DNA of 64,000 nt from contig NZ_KI866530.1 in the NCBI RefSeq assembly GCF_000511175.1, positions 2,848,680 to 2,912,679 on the forward strand. Reading direction: 5' to 3'. A program made the translations under genes and the position numbers. Origin of the DNA: Sediminibacterium salmoneum NBRC 103935 (GTDB lineage: Bacteria > Bacteroidota > Bacteroidia > Chitinophagales > Chitinophagaceae). This document shows positions 1 through 8,944 of the stretch, one piece after another. Each line of letters starts with the position of its first letter. Within the stretch, counting starts at the first letter, position 1. Below the pieces are notes generated by a model, which searched no databases, was not told where the DNA came from, and saw only the letters and a program-made list of their open reading frames with translations.

Positions 1-1127
1 GCAATTAAAACAATACCAGAAATCAGGGTTGTATTAGAGATAAAGGCTGGAATTAGTATTGCCTGAGTCTGAAGCAGCTGCTGAAGTAAAAATTGAAGCA
101 GGCTTACCAGGAATATTCCTGCCAAAATGCTGATGAGGTTGCCTGGGAAAAAATGACGGAATAAGAACCTGGATAATTGATTTGGGGAAGCACCAAGGAT
201 AATTAGAAGCCCGATTTCTTCTTTACTGTTGGCAATATTCAGTTGAATAAAAAGGGTAAATATAAGAAGGGAAAATGCCAGCATAATCAAGCCGGTAAAT
301 CCGGCAATACTTACCACTGTGTCTATTATTTTTCTGTACTTACTAAAGCGTAGTTTTTCATTGTTTGTGTTGAGCTGGTTTTCCATTAAAAAGCGGGCAA
401 TGGAAGGGTCTGACGGGTCTTTGGTTTTAATGACCAGCCTTGATACCGAATTGGACTCTTTTGTATCCGCATATTGATTTCCCCATTCAATGAATTGAGT
501 AGGCACCAGCATGGATGCTATGCGATCGCTGAAACCTACAATTTTAGCATTGAATTGAACAGGTCCCCGGTTTCCATATACAGTAATTTTAAATACAATC
601 ATTTTCACAATTTCCGGACTTAACTGTGGCAAATTCTGAGAAATGGAAAATTGAAAATTGTAAATGTCCAGAAACATATTGGGAACAATTACCGGAACAA
701 AATCCGCATCAGGCTTCCAGCTGAAATTAATATTTCTTATGTCTATAAATGAATCCGGAACACTCTCAAATGAAATGTCTGTATAAAAGGGAAACCGGTC
801 GCTGATGCTTTGTATGCTGGCTTTAAAGCGACTTGGTGTTAAAATGCCAATTGATTCCGTAAAGGACTGTTCTTTCAGTTTTAAAATTAGTGAACTGTCA
901 ATTTCAGTATTGCCAATGGTTTCATTATTGAGCATCTTATTAATCACCAGAAAATCTCCAATGCTGTCTTTGTTGGTTTGGTTGTTTAACAGAAAATCAT
1001 AATTGCTTTGAATCTGAATAGCAGTCAGCAATAAAAATATGGCAATGCCCAGCCCGCCCCTGGCAATCCAAATTTTGGTTTTACCCGATTGTTTAAGAAT
1101 TAATTTTTTTAGAAGACTGTTAAACAA
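1..1127 (-). CDS. FtsX-like ABC transporter permease (partial)
   Basis: About 375 codons are visible; the C-terminus runs off the left edge. Reading inward from a TTG at 1127 there is a short basic N-terminus, a membrane segment (residues about 20-38), a long soluble region of about 230 residues, then three hydrophobic stretches. One N-terminal helix, a large extracytoplasmic domain and C-terminal helices is the MacB/LolC/FtsX permease layout. TTG is chosen because an in-frame TGA lies nine codons upstream and no ATG is available. It starts 2 nt after the stop of the ABC ATPase, so the two probably form one transporter. Substrate is unknown: lipoprotein release, peptide export or mechanical signalling are all possible. 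Confidence 0.72.
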   Translation of the reverse strand, partial: MFNSLLKKLILKQSGKTKIWIARGGLGIAIFLLLTAIQIQSNYDFLLNNQTNKDSIGDFLVINKMLNNETIGNTEIDSSLILKLKEQSFTESIGILTPSRFKASIQSISDRFPFYTDISFESVPDSFIDIRNINFSWKPDADFVPVIVPNMFLDIYNFQFSISQNLPQLSPEIVKMIVFKITVYGNRGPVQFNAKIVGFSDRIASMLVPTQFIEWGNQYADTKESNSVSRLVIKTKDPSDPSIARFLMENQLNTNNEKLRFSKYRKIIDTVVSIAGFTGLIMLAFSLLIFTLFIQLNIANSKEEIGLLIILGASPNQLSRFLFRHFFPGNLISILAGIFLVSLLQFLLQQLLQTQAILIPAFISNTTLISGIVLI

Positions 1128-1129
1128 GT

Positions 1130-1777
1130 TTATAGTTTTAAGTTTTCCTGATAATCAAAATATTCATCCTTGTCCAAATCGGTGATAATGATGCCCGCTC
1201 CTCGTTTTTCACACTCCCTTTGTATAAGTTGAGCTGCCTTTTTTTTATTATTGATGTCTAGGTGGCTGAATGGCTCATCCAGAATCAGAAAATCAAAGGG
1301 CTGCATCAGGGCTCTTACTATTGCAATTCTTTGTTGCTCTCCATAGCTGCATATGCCTGCAGGCTGATTTAAGATGGAATCAATGCCCAGCATTTTCGCC
1401 ATTTGCTCCATTTCAGAAGATGCGACCACAGGTTTTTGCATGGTTCTTTTCAATTCAATATTTTCTCTGGCAGTAATGGCCGGAAATAACTTCAGGTCCT
1501 GAAAAACAATACTCCAGTGGATTTGCCGCAAATTAGAAAGTTCTGCAGGCGTAATAGTTGCTAAATCCTTTTGATTGTACAGCAGCTGACCCGTATAGTT
1601 TTTATTTAAACCATACAGTATATTCACAAGAGTGGTTTTTCCTGTACCACTGGGGGCGGTAATTTTTATGTTTTTTCCCTTACTAAAATTGATTTTCAGC
1701 CCCCAAATATCTGATTGCATCACGGATGGTCTGTCGGCAATCGCTTTTGGAATTATGGACGATAACTCAAATTGCAT
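1130..1777 (-). CDS. ABC transporter ATP-binding protein, LolD/MacB-like, atypical H-loop
   Basis: 215-residue nucleotide-binding subunit, expected to power the FtsX-like permease encoded just downstream. Visible motifs: Walker A APSGTGKTT (41-49, first Gly replaced by Ala), Q-loop Gln93, a divergent signature CSYGEQQR (143-150, where LSGGQ is usual), Walker B FLILDEP (163-169) and a D-loop SHLD. At the switch position the usual Thr-His reads Thr-Asp (Asp200), so the H-loop histidine is missing. The protein is a little shorter than LolD. Its ATG shares one base with the stop of the DUF4836 gene upstream (TAATG), implying translational coupling. ATPase identity is sure; turnover rate and substrate are not. 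Confidence 0.88.
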   Translation of the reverse strand: MQFELSSIIPKAIADRPSVMQSDIWGLKINFSKGKNIKITAPSGTGKTTLVNILYGLNKNYTGQLLYNQKDLATITPAELSNLRQIHWSIVFQDLKLFPAITARENIELKRTMQKPVVASSEMEQMAKMLGIDSILNQPAGICSYGEQQRIAIVRALMQPFDFLILDEPFSHLDINNKKKAAQLIQRECEKRGAGIIITDLDKDEYFDYQENLKL

Positions 1778-3501
1778 TAGTTAGCTCTGATTACAGTTGG
1801 GATACTGGATGGAAATATTTTTTCTTCCATTTCTTTTTCCCGCTTTGCAATAGCTCTAGTATCTACGGCAATATTGGTAAGCAGGCTAACCAGCGTAACC
1901 AGGCTGTTTTGCTTTTGGTTTTGCATGTTGATTTCCAGTACAGAAGTTACTTTATTGTCCTTGTAATTTTCTGAAGTGCCAATGATGTCTTTTATGGTAT
2001 TTCTGGCTGTTAACAGGGAATTATTGTATCCATTGCTACTGTCTTTCAGGAATCCGTTCAGGGTATTGGCAATGTCTATATACATGACTGTTGACTTACC
2101 CTTGAAGTAATCCAGGGCTTCTTTGTTGATAGTGGATTTATTGTTATTTAACTTGTATTGAGTGTAGGTTAATGAATCGCTTGCAATAATTACGCCTTGT
2201 TCATTGGCAACCAGGTAAATACCCATCTGCCCGAATAATTCAGCTGATTTGTATTCGTTGCCAACTTTTCTAATGAACCCCTGATCGGCTATTTTACTCA
2301 TTAGTTTCATGAAATTGTCTTTATTGCCGGCAGGAATGTTCAGAATCATTTTTCCCATGGGTTTCTTCTTTATCATAGCCAGTTCATCTTTTCTTTTATC
2401 TGGTTCGTTGCTGCCAACACCCAGATCTGAAATAACAACTGCGATATCACCTTTAATGGCACCATACATTTCAGCTGAACTGATTCCTGATTTAGCTAAA
2501 AACTGATTTAGCAGGCTTTCTACTTCCAGTTCTTTCAGCAATCCTCCGAATATCTGCGGGTTAAATGATGCCATAATAATGGCATTGATGTTCTGAGAAG
2601 GATATTGGTTAATCAGTGAAGTATTAACAGTGGGCCCTGCATATTTTTTTAAAATACTGCTTAACAACGGATTGGTATGTGTTATTGATTTGGCAATTAT
2701 TTTACCTTCCTCAAAGCTTAGGGTTGCTGTTGTATAATTATTACTGATCAGCTCTTCCAGTTTGGGTAACTGCAAAGGCATGCCGCTCAATGCATTCAGT
2801 GTGCTTCCTGTTCCGCCAAAGAAATAGCCTTCTGATTTTTCAGAAAACAATTGGCTAAACTCTTTTACAGATGCCAATGATTCAGACTCTTTTTGTGTAA
2901 ATAGTCTGGTGATTTCTTCAAGGACTTCTTTTTTCTTGTCTTTTTTCTCAGGAATAACAAATCGCATATTCACCGAATCATAGTAAGGCACTATTTTGTT
3001 TTCATAAAACATCACTATGGCATTTTTGTCATTCCATGCCAGTATATTATCATTCGATAAATTCAGGTAATTAAATTCCTTGCTTTTCTCAATTGCCTTT
3101 TTGCCTTCCCAGGTTAACCCTTCCATGTATTTTTTAAAGGCAGCGCTGTCTGAAATACTAAAGAGCAGGTTCATTACATTTCCTTTCTTATTCTCTTTTT
3201 GTAAAAAGTTAAAGAAGTGAATTTTTTCGTTCCAGTTAATACCTGCTGCATTTCTAAGATCAGCTATTTTCTGTTGGTCTTCCTTACTGGTTGAGTCTTT
3301 TTCGAATCCTTTAGCCCAGATGCTATCTAAACTTATGCCTCCATTCTGAAGTTTATTTTTCAAGGCCCCGGGGTCAATACTGATAACAACAGCAGCATCT
3401 TTGGGGATGAATCTGCTTTCCTTTGGCGCTTTATTACTGCAGGAGGCAAATACGATACATAGTATACCGGCTGGTAAGATATAAGATAAACAGCGTTTCA
3501 T
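1777..3501 (-). CDS. DUF4836 family lipoprotein
   Basis: 574 residues with a lipoprotein signal: basic start, hydrophobic run and lipobox FASC with Cys at residue 21. Mature start is therefore at the membrane surface, exported. The IPKDA segment followed by VVISIDPGAL just after the lipobox, the overall length and repeated beta-rich segments match the Bacteroidota DUF4836 family, which has no known function. It is the first gene of a TAATG-coupled set with the ABC ATPase and the FtsX-like permease, so it may be the substrate-binding or regulatory partner of that transporter; this is inference from position. A perfect 9-bp inverted repeat lies just upstream of its start. Confidence 0.82.
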   Translation of the reverse strand: MKRCLSYILPAGILCIVFASCSNKAPKESRFIPKDAAVVISIDPGALKNKLQNGGISLDSIWAKGFEKDSTSKEDQQKIADLRNAAGINWNEKIHFFNFLQKENKKGNVMNLLFSISDSAAFKKYMEGLTWEGKKAIEKSKEFNYLNLSNDNILAWNDKNAIVMFYENKIVPYYDSVNMRFVIPEKKDKKKEVLEEITRLFTQKESESLASVKEFSQLFSEKSEGYFFGGTGSTLNALSGMPLQLPKLEELISNNYTTATLSFEEGKIIAKSITHTNPLLSSILKKYAGPTVNTSLINQYPSQNINAIIMASFNPQIFGGLLKELEVESLLNQFLAKSGISSAEMYGAIKGDIAVVISDLGVGSNEPDKRKDELAMIKKKPMGKMILNIPAGNKDNFMKLMSKIADQGFIRKVGNEYKSAELFGQMGIYLVANEQGVIIASDSLTYTQYKLNNNKSTINKEALDYFKGKSTVMYIDIANTLNGFLKDSSNGYNNSLLTARNTIKDIIGTSENYKDNKVTSVLEINMQNQKQNSLVTLVSLLTNIAVDTRAIAKREKEMEEKIFPSSIPTVIRAN

Positions 3502-3506
3502 GTGCT

Positions 3507-3533
3507 AAGAATTATTCCATGAAGATAATTCTT
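3507..3533 (-). repeat. 9-bp perfect inverted repeat before the DUF4836 gene
   Basis: AAGAATTAT (3507-3515) and ATAATTCTT (3525-3533) are exact reverse complements separated by 9 nt, in the 60-nt gap between the GH3 fusion gene and the DUF4836 start. No T-tract follows on either strand, so it is not a normal intrinsic terminator. It could be an operator or a leader hairpin. Confidence 0.4.
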
Positions 3534-3561
3534 GCTGACAGATTTATTCAGAAATATGATG

Positions 3562-6534
3562 TTAATTCATAATTGACTGATAAATGGCCTCCTGGATATT
3601 TGGACGCACATTCATTCTGCCAAATAACGTATTGTTTCTGGTTGGGGTTACCCTGTTAGACAGAAAAATATAAATCAAATCTGTGTCAGGATCCACCCAA
3701 ACGCAGGTTCCTGTAAATCCGGTATGTCCAAATGTATTTGGCGAAACAAACCGGGAAGGATAGGGGTCTTTTCGGCTATCGTTGTCCTTTTCAGGTTTGT
3801 CGAATCCCAGGCCTCTGCGGCTGATATTGCTATTGTAGGCTGTAAAGTTCTTAATGGTGGCTGGTTGTAAAAATTGTTGGTTGTTGATAGATCCACCGTT
3901 TAGCAACATCTGGTAAATTTTAGCCAGATCATAGGCATTGCTGAATAAGCCAGCATGTCCTGCAATTCCTCCAAACAGGGAAGCCCCTTCATCGTGCACG
4001 TCTCCGCGCATCATTTGTTGTCTGAAATGTTTTTCCTCTTCTGTGGGAACAAGTGTATTCAAGGGGAAATAATTTCTGGGGGTAAATCCTGTCGTTGTCA
4101 TTCCCAGCGGATCATAAAACATTTGCTTGCTATAGGCATGGATATTTTTTCCTGTAACAGATTCCACAACTGCAGCCAGGAATATAAAATCATTATCGCT
4201 GTAAATATAATTGCCGGCAGGAGTTAGCGGACTAGCCAGAATTCGCTGATAAATGGTATCCTTCCAGTCGTTTCTGAGGTATAAATTTTCTGCCACACGG
4301 GTATTAAAACCTTCTGTTGCTTCGCTTCTGAAATAAGCAGGTAAAGGCTTGCCTGTAATACTGTCAATTAATTCCTTGTAGAAAGTGATAAACGACTTCA
4401 GCCCGGCCTGGTGCAATAAAACATCTTTTATTTTTAATCCGGCTTTGTCTGTATTACGAGTTATGGGAAGATAATCTCCCAGTGTTTTTTCCAGGTCTAC
4501 TTTTTGTTCTTCTACCAGTTTCATAATGGCCATTGTGGTAGCAGATACTTTTGTAACGGAAGCCAAATCGTAAATCATGTCTTTATTAACGGGCTCTTTC
4601 TTATCAGTATGGGTATATCCAAATGCCTTGTGATAAGCAATTTTCCCTTTTCTGGCTACCAATACCACACATCCGGGTACTGCTCCCTTTGCCACGGCGT
4701 CATTGGCAATAGAGTCAATTTTACTTAGTTTGTTGGCATCCAATCCTACTTCCCAGGGTTGTACTTTTGGTAAAAACTGCTGGTAGGTGATGGCAGTGCC
4801 ATAAACCAACTCTGGTGAAATGGTCACGGGTAAAATTCCTTTTGCGTCTAATCTTCCAGCCAGAATATCAAATACGGTTTCCTGGGTAATTTCGTCGTCT
4901 TCATAACATGCTATCAAATTAGGGGCACTGGTAGAATTGGAAATAGCATAGGGATTGCCAAAATACAACGTAAGGGTCTGGAACGATTGCAAACCGTTCA
5001 AAAGGTAAACGGCTGCATTGCTCAGACCAAAGTTTTTGGCAGGTCTTCTGCTGTAATTATGCATGCCTACAATTACAAGATCATAACCTTGTTTTTTAAT
5101 TTTATCAATCAGCTGTTTAGCAGAACTGCTGTCTGCCTTGTCGGCAGGAATCTGATTGGCAGAGGCATCGTCCATTAGCTGCTTGCCTATGCTGGCTCTT
5201 GTTCCAAATAAATAAACCGTTGCATTATAGGCTTTACTTAACTCTGTTGTGATGGTATTTTCACCGGGAGCCCCAATAGCAACATAGGCAATTTTCTGTC
5301 CTTTTTTTATTGGGTAGGCATTACTGTTTTCTTTTCTTAAAAGCGTGATGGCATTTTTGCTTAACTGCGTTTTTATAAGATTAGTCTGAACATTTAAGTC
5401 GTTAACCAGATTAGTAGTGTCAATTTTTGAAACCTTGTTTAATCCAAGATGATATTTGGCCAGTAAGATTTTTTTCACACTTGCATCTATTGATTCCCAG
5501 TTGAGCCTTCCTTCGTCAATGGCTTGTCTGATTTTTGCAATGGTGCCAGGAATATCTTCCGGTAAACACAACATATCATTACCGGCTATTAATGCCTCAA
5601 CAGAAGCTTCTCCCGAAGGGAAAAACTTGGTAATGCCTTTCATTTCCAGGGCATCGGTAAAACTTAATCCCTTAAAGCCAAGTTCGTTTCTTAACAGTCC
5701 ATTGATACTGTTTTTGGAAAGTGTGGCAGCTCTGTTGGCACTGCTGTCCAGTGCTGGAATAAAAATATGTGCAGTCATCATACTGCCCAGTCCAGCTTTG
5801 ATTAGTTCACGGAAAGGATATAGTTCTAATTCGTCCAGTTGCGCTTTGGATTTATTAATTACCGGAAGATCATAATGACTATCTACGGCTACATCTCCGT
5901 GGCCGGGAAAATGTTTTCCCGTTGCCATTACGCCCACATCCTGCATGCCCCGCATATAGGCTGTTCCAAATAGGGCAACTTTAAATTTATCTTCCCCAAA
6001 ACTTCTGTCGTTAATAACCGGATTCATGGGGTTGTTGTTGATGTCTATATCCGGCGCATAATTCACGTGTATACCCAGTCTTTTGCATTGCTCGCCCACT
6101 GCTTTACCAAACTGATAAATCAGGTCTGCATTGCTTACTGCACCCATCATTAATTGTCTTGGAAAATTAATTACGCTGTCTAAGCGCATGCCGAGTCCCC
6201 ATTCTCCGTCGATACTAATCATCAAAGGGGTTTTGGCGATGGATTGATATTTATTAGTTAGTATAGCTTGTCTTACAGGACCTCCCTGAAAAAAACAAAG
6301 ACCACCCACATTGTATTTGCGGATAGTCTCAGTTACTTTAGCTACATGATCTTCTCCCAGATTACTATGGGCGCGAATGATCATCAACTGTGCTATTTTT
6401 TCGTTCTTATTGAGTTTTTTAAACTTTTTATTGACCCATTTGGTGGCTTCGGGAGTTTCTTCATAAAACTTTTGTGCCATCATATTGGTATTTGCCAATA
6501 CCAGTAACAATAAGAAGCAGATCCATCTTTTCAT
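3562..6534 (-). CDS. Glycoside hydrolase family 3 / serine beta-lactamase-like fusion
   Basis: 990 residues from the ATG at 6534, chosen because it begins a clean signal peptide (MKRWICFLLLL, cleavage near Ala-Gln); an in-frame ATG at 6555 adds seven residues. Residues about 30-350 are a GH3 N-terminal domain of NagZ type: KHFPGHGD (207-214) with DSH shortly after is the catalytic His loop, and FTDALEMKG holds the nucleophile Asp294. A GH3 C-terminal-like region follows. Residues about 600-990 are a class C beta-lactamase/DD-peptidase fold: SVTK (659-662), YSDN (778-781) and HTG (937-939). It may remove N-acetylglucosamine from peptidoglycan fragments and act on the peptide or an ester. The fusion is known in Bacteroidota. 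Confidence 0.92.
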   Translation of the reverse strand: MKRWICFLLLLVLANTNMMAQKFYEETPEATKWVNKKFKKLNKNEKIAQLMIIRAHSNLGEDHVAKVTETIRKYNVGGLCFFQGGPVRQAILTNKYQSIAKTPLMISIDGEWGLGMRLDSVINFPRQLMMGAVSNADLIYQFGKAVGEQCKRLGIHVNYAPDIDINNNPMNPVINDRSFGEDKFKVALFGTAYMRGMQDVGVMATGKHFPGHGDVAVDSHYDLPVINKSKAQLDELELYPFRELIKAGLGSMMTAHIFIPALDSSANRAATLSKNSINGLLRNELGFKGLSFTDALEMKGITKFFPSGEASVEALIAGNDMLCLPEDIPGTIAKIRQAIDEGRLNWESIDASVKKILLAKYHLGLNKVSKIDTTNLVNDLNVQTNLIKTQLSKNAITLLRKENSNAYPIKKGQKIAYVAIGAPGENTITTELSKAYNATVYLFGTRASIGKQLMDDASANQIPADKADSSSAKQLIDKIKKQGYDLVIVGMHNYSRRPAKNFGLSNAAVYLLNGLQSFQTLTLYFGNPYAISNSTSAPNLIACYEDDEITQETVFDILAGRLDAKGILPVTISPELVYGTAITYQQFLPKVQPWEVGLDANKLSKIDSIANDAVAKGAVPGCVVLVARKGKIAYHKAFGYTHTDKKEPVNKDMIYDLASVTKVSATTMAIMKLVEEQKVDLEKTLGDYLPITRNTDKAGLKIKDVLLHQAGLKSFITFYKELIDSITGKPLPAYFRSEATEGFNTRVAENLYLRNDWKDTIYQRILASPLTPAGNYIYSDNDFIFLAAVVESVTGKNIHAYSKQMFYDPLGMTTTGFTPRNYFPLNTLVPTEEEKHFRQQMMRGDVHDEGASLFGGIAGHAGLFSNAYDLAKIYQMLLNGGSINNQQFLQPATIKNFTAYNSNISRRGLGFDKPEKDNDSRKDPYPSRFVSPNTFGHTGFTGTCVWVDPDTDLIYIFLSNRVTPTRNNTLFGRMNVRPNIQEAIYQSIMN

Positions 6535-6575
6535 ACAAAGTGCAATTGATGGCACAAGGTATGAAAAGCGAGGGA

Positions 6576-6980
6576 TTATTCGGCTTCCTCAGGGGCTTCG
6601 GTCAACTCAATCTTTACATCATTGGCTTTCAGTATACGAAACCATTTTACCATTTTCTTCATGTCGCTTGCATATACTCTGTCAAAATCCATATCAGGGT
6701 AAATCTTCTGGAAATAAGCTTTTGTAGCTGCGGGATCTTTTTCGGAAGGTAAGTTTTCTGTGCTTGATTCCATTGCTTTGAATACATCAGCCAGATTTAC
6801 ATTTTCTCTGATAGTATACACTTCAATGCTCTCGAGGTGAGAAAAATTATGCACTCGGCTGCTCACGAATTTGGTGCTATTGTCTTCCAGTGATTTCACA
6901 ATTGCGCCGTCATTTTTGCTGCTGACCATTTCAAATAATCCACTCATTCCGGTAACCGATATCAGTTTGTTGTATTCCAT
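6576..6980 (-). CDS. DUF5606 domain-containing protein
   Basis: 134 residues from the ATG at 6980 (an in-frame start at 7001 adds seven residues that do not fit the family). The N-terminal stretch NKLISVTGMSGLFEM, then KFVSSRVHNFSHLESIEVYT, matches the conserved opening of DUF5606, a short cytoplasmic Bacteroidota family with no assigned function. No signal peptide or membrane segment. The C-terminal half is a helical, charged region ending in Glu-rich residues. It lies 41 nt upstream of the GH3 fusion gene on the same strand, so the two could be cotranscribed. A near-consensus -7 box (TTACTTTG) sits in the gap before it, too weak to list separately. Confidence 0.82.
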   Translation of the reverse strand: MEYNKLISVTGMSGLFEMVSSKNDGAIVKSLEDNSTKFVSSRVHNFSHLESIEVYTIRENVNLADVFKAMESSTENLPSEKDPAATKAYFQKIYPDMDFDRVYASDMKKMVKWFRILKANDVKIELTEAPEEAE

Positions 6981-7027
6981 TTTATTAAAATTGAGTTGCA
7001 AAGTAAAGGATTTTGTTCTCCCGATGG

Positions 7028-7678
7028 TTAGGATTGCCCAATTGTTTCCAATGCTCTTTCCAGTCTGAGTTTTAAATCGGCAAATGGAGTGTATCCTCTA
7101 GCCAGCAGATGGAACTTGGTGGCCGATTCCTGAAGTAATACACAAGGGAAGCCGGTAACCTGTAATTGTTTCACGAGTGCAAATTCGTATTTGGCTTTTT
7201 CCTGATACTCACCGCTGTTTAGTTTCTCATAAAATTCATCCGCATCAATTGCATACTTCTCCAGTAAGTGTCGGTAGGCTTCGTTGTCTGTTAAATCCCT
7301 TCCTTCAAAATGAAGCGCGTATTGCAAATCAGCTGCAAAGTCAACTTGTTTGTCCGGATGCATTTCCTTGAAAATGCATAGCGCAATTGCAGGCTTTTCT
7401 GAATTAGGAAACCAGTCGCTCAGGTCAGGATTGTTGATATGCCAGAGATAGTCCGGGCCAAAACTTACACCGCTGTATTCCTCCACTGTTTTGTAGGCAG
7501 ATTGAATATAGGATGCAGTTGCACTGATATGTACCGGGCTTTCGGGTAAAACCATGCCTCCGGAAAGTACTTCAATTTGTATATCCAGAAAAGCAGCTGA
7601 CAATTGCTTCATAACGGGGCTAAAGCCATAGCACCATCCGCAATAGGCATCGTAACAGTAGAAGAGTATTGGTTTCAT
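7028..7678 (-). CDS. DsbA-family (FrnE-like) thiol oxidoreductase
   Basis: 216 residues from the ATG at 7678, preferred over an upstream start at 7714 because the fold begins at once with MKPILFYCYDAYCGWCYGF. The CGWC pair (Cys13, Cys16) sits at the end of the first beta-strand as in DsbA/2-hydroxychromene-2-carboxylate isomerase-like proteins; a helical insert follows and the cis-Pro region is TGFPCVLL near residue 175. No signal peptide, so it should be cytoplasmic, like FrnE-type proteins that protect against oxidative or disulfide stress. It is divergent from the aminotransferase gene, with 63 nt between starts. The substrate is unknown. Confidence 0.85.
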   Translation of the reverse strand: MKPILFYCYDAYCGWCYGFSPVMKQLSAAFLDIQIEVLSGGMVLPESPVHISATASYIQSAYKTVEEYSGVSFGPDYLWHINNPDLSDWFPNSEKPAIALCIFKEMHPDKQVDFAADLQYALHFEGRDLTDNEAYRHLLEKYAIDADEFYEKLNSGEYQEKAKYEFALVKQLQVTGFPCVLLQESATKFHLLARGYTPFADLKLRLERALETIGQS

Positions 7679-7711
7679 TTTGCAAAAATAGGCAGGGATT
7701 CTATAGCTTTG
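7678..7711 (+). promoter_or_regulatory. Candidate Bacteroidota-type promoter for the aminotransferase gene
   Basis: TTTTG at 7678-7682 and TAGCTTTG at 7704-7711 are 21 nt apart, matching the Bacteroidota -33/-7 pattern (TTTG-N19-21-TAnnTTTG). The -7 box ends 30 nt before the ATG at 7742. Prediction by eye only. Confidence 0.5.
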
Positions 7712-7741
7712 CACATTGTTTTAACAAGTAAATATCAGGTT

Positions 7742-8944
7742 ATGCCAGGTTTTGAACTTTTTGGTGCCGAAGAAAGAAAAGAAGTAAATGATGTGTTAGA
7801 GACAGGCATTTTAATGCGCTATGGATTTGACGGTCCCAGAAAAGGTATCTGGAAAGCCAGAGAATTGGAACAGGCTATAACAGAAACCTTTGGTTGCAAA
7901 TATGCTCAGCTTACTTCATCCGGAACTGCTGCCTTAACAACTGCAATGGCTGCATTGGGAATTGGAGCGGGTGATGAAGTCATCATGCCCAGTTTTACAT
8001 TCGTTGCCAGCTTTGAAGCCGTTTTAAGTGTGGGTGCAATTCCTGTGTTGGTAGAAGTAGATGAAACACTTACCCTGGATCCGGAAGCAGTAAAAAATGC
8101 CATCACGCCCAGAACCAAATGTGTGATGCCTGTTCATATGTGTGGCAGTATGGCTGACCTTGATGCTTTGCAATCCATTTGTAAGAATCATAATTTGCTT
8201 TTGCTGGAAGATGCCTGTCAAAGTATTGGCGGAACCTATAAAGGCAAGGCATTAGGAACCATTGGCGATGCGGGTACTTTCAGTTTCGACTTTGTAAAAA
8301 TGATTACCTGTGCAGAGGGTGGAGTGGTTATGACGAACAATCAGGAAATATATACCAAGTCGGATGGTTATACCGATCATGGACATGATCATTTAGGCGT
8401 AGACAGAGGTGCAGATTTGCATCCGTTTATTGGATACAATTATCGTATTAGCGAATTACATGCAGCAGTGGGACTTGCTCAGATCAGAAAGCTCAGTCGT
8501 TTTCTGGAGCTGCAAAAAAAGAACAATGCTGCTTTACGCAAACACCTGGAAGCCATACCTGAAGTGAGTTTCAGGGTAGTTCCTGAAGGGGGGGATGATA
8601 GTTGCAGTTTCCTTAGCTGGTTTTTACCAACCAAGGAACTTACTCAGGCTGTTGTGCAGGAAATGAAAGATCAAGGCGTATTGGCAGGTAATTTTTACTG
8701 GTTTGCCAATAACTGGCACTATATCAGTAAATGGGATCATTTGAAAAATGCGCAAACCTTGAATCGCCTGAGTGCCGATCAAACCAATGCATTGTTACAA
8801 CTGGCTCAGACCACATTTCCGCAAAGTGATGCTATTATGAGCAGATGCATTTCAACAGCTATCAGTTTGGTTTGGACAGAAGAACAGATTCAGGAAAAAG
8901 GCACTAAGATGGCGGCGATTATAAATAAGGTGCTGGGAAAGTAA
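7742..8944 (+). CDS. DegT/DnrJ/EryC1/StrS-family PLP aminotransferase
   Basis: 400 residues from the ATG at 7742; an open frame extends upstream to 7604, but that would overlap the divergent DsbA-like gene and adds no family sequence. Fold type I sugar aminotransferase: substrate-binding GTAALTTAM near residue 61, EDACQSIGG (156-164), and the PLP lysine Lys186 in FDFVKMITCAEGG. Such enzymes transaminate nucleotide-linked keto-sugars in LPS, capsule or antibiotic-sugar pathways. Here it stands alone, with no sugar-nucleotide or glycosyltransferase genes adjacent, so the substrate cannot be inferred. Its stop abuts the stop of the small convergent gene that follows. Confidence 0.9.
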   Translation: MPGFELFGAEERKEVNDVLETGILMRYGFDGPRKGIWKARELEQAITETFGCKYAQLTSSGTAALTTAMAALGIGAGDEVIMPSFTFVASFEAVLSVGAIPVLVEVDETLTLDPEAVKNAITPRTKCVMPVHMCGSMADLDALQSICKNHNLLLLEDACQSIGGTYKGKALGTIGDAGTFSFDFVKMITCAEGGVVMTNNQEIYTKSDGYTDHGHDHLGVDRGADLHPFIGYNYRISELHAAVGLAQIRKLSRFLELQKKNNAALRKHLEAIPEVSFRVVPEGGDDSCSFLSWFLPTKELTQAVVQEMKDQGVLAGNFYWFANNWHYISKWDHLKNAQTLNRLSADQTNALLQLAQTTFPQSDAIMSRCISTAISLVWTEEQIQEKGTKMAAIINKVLGK

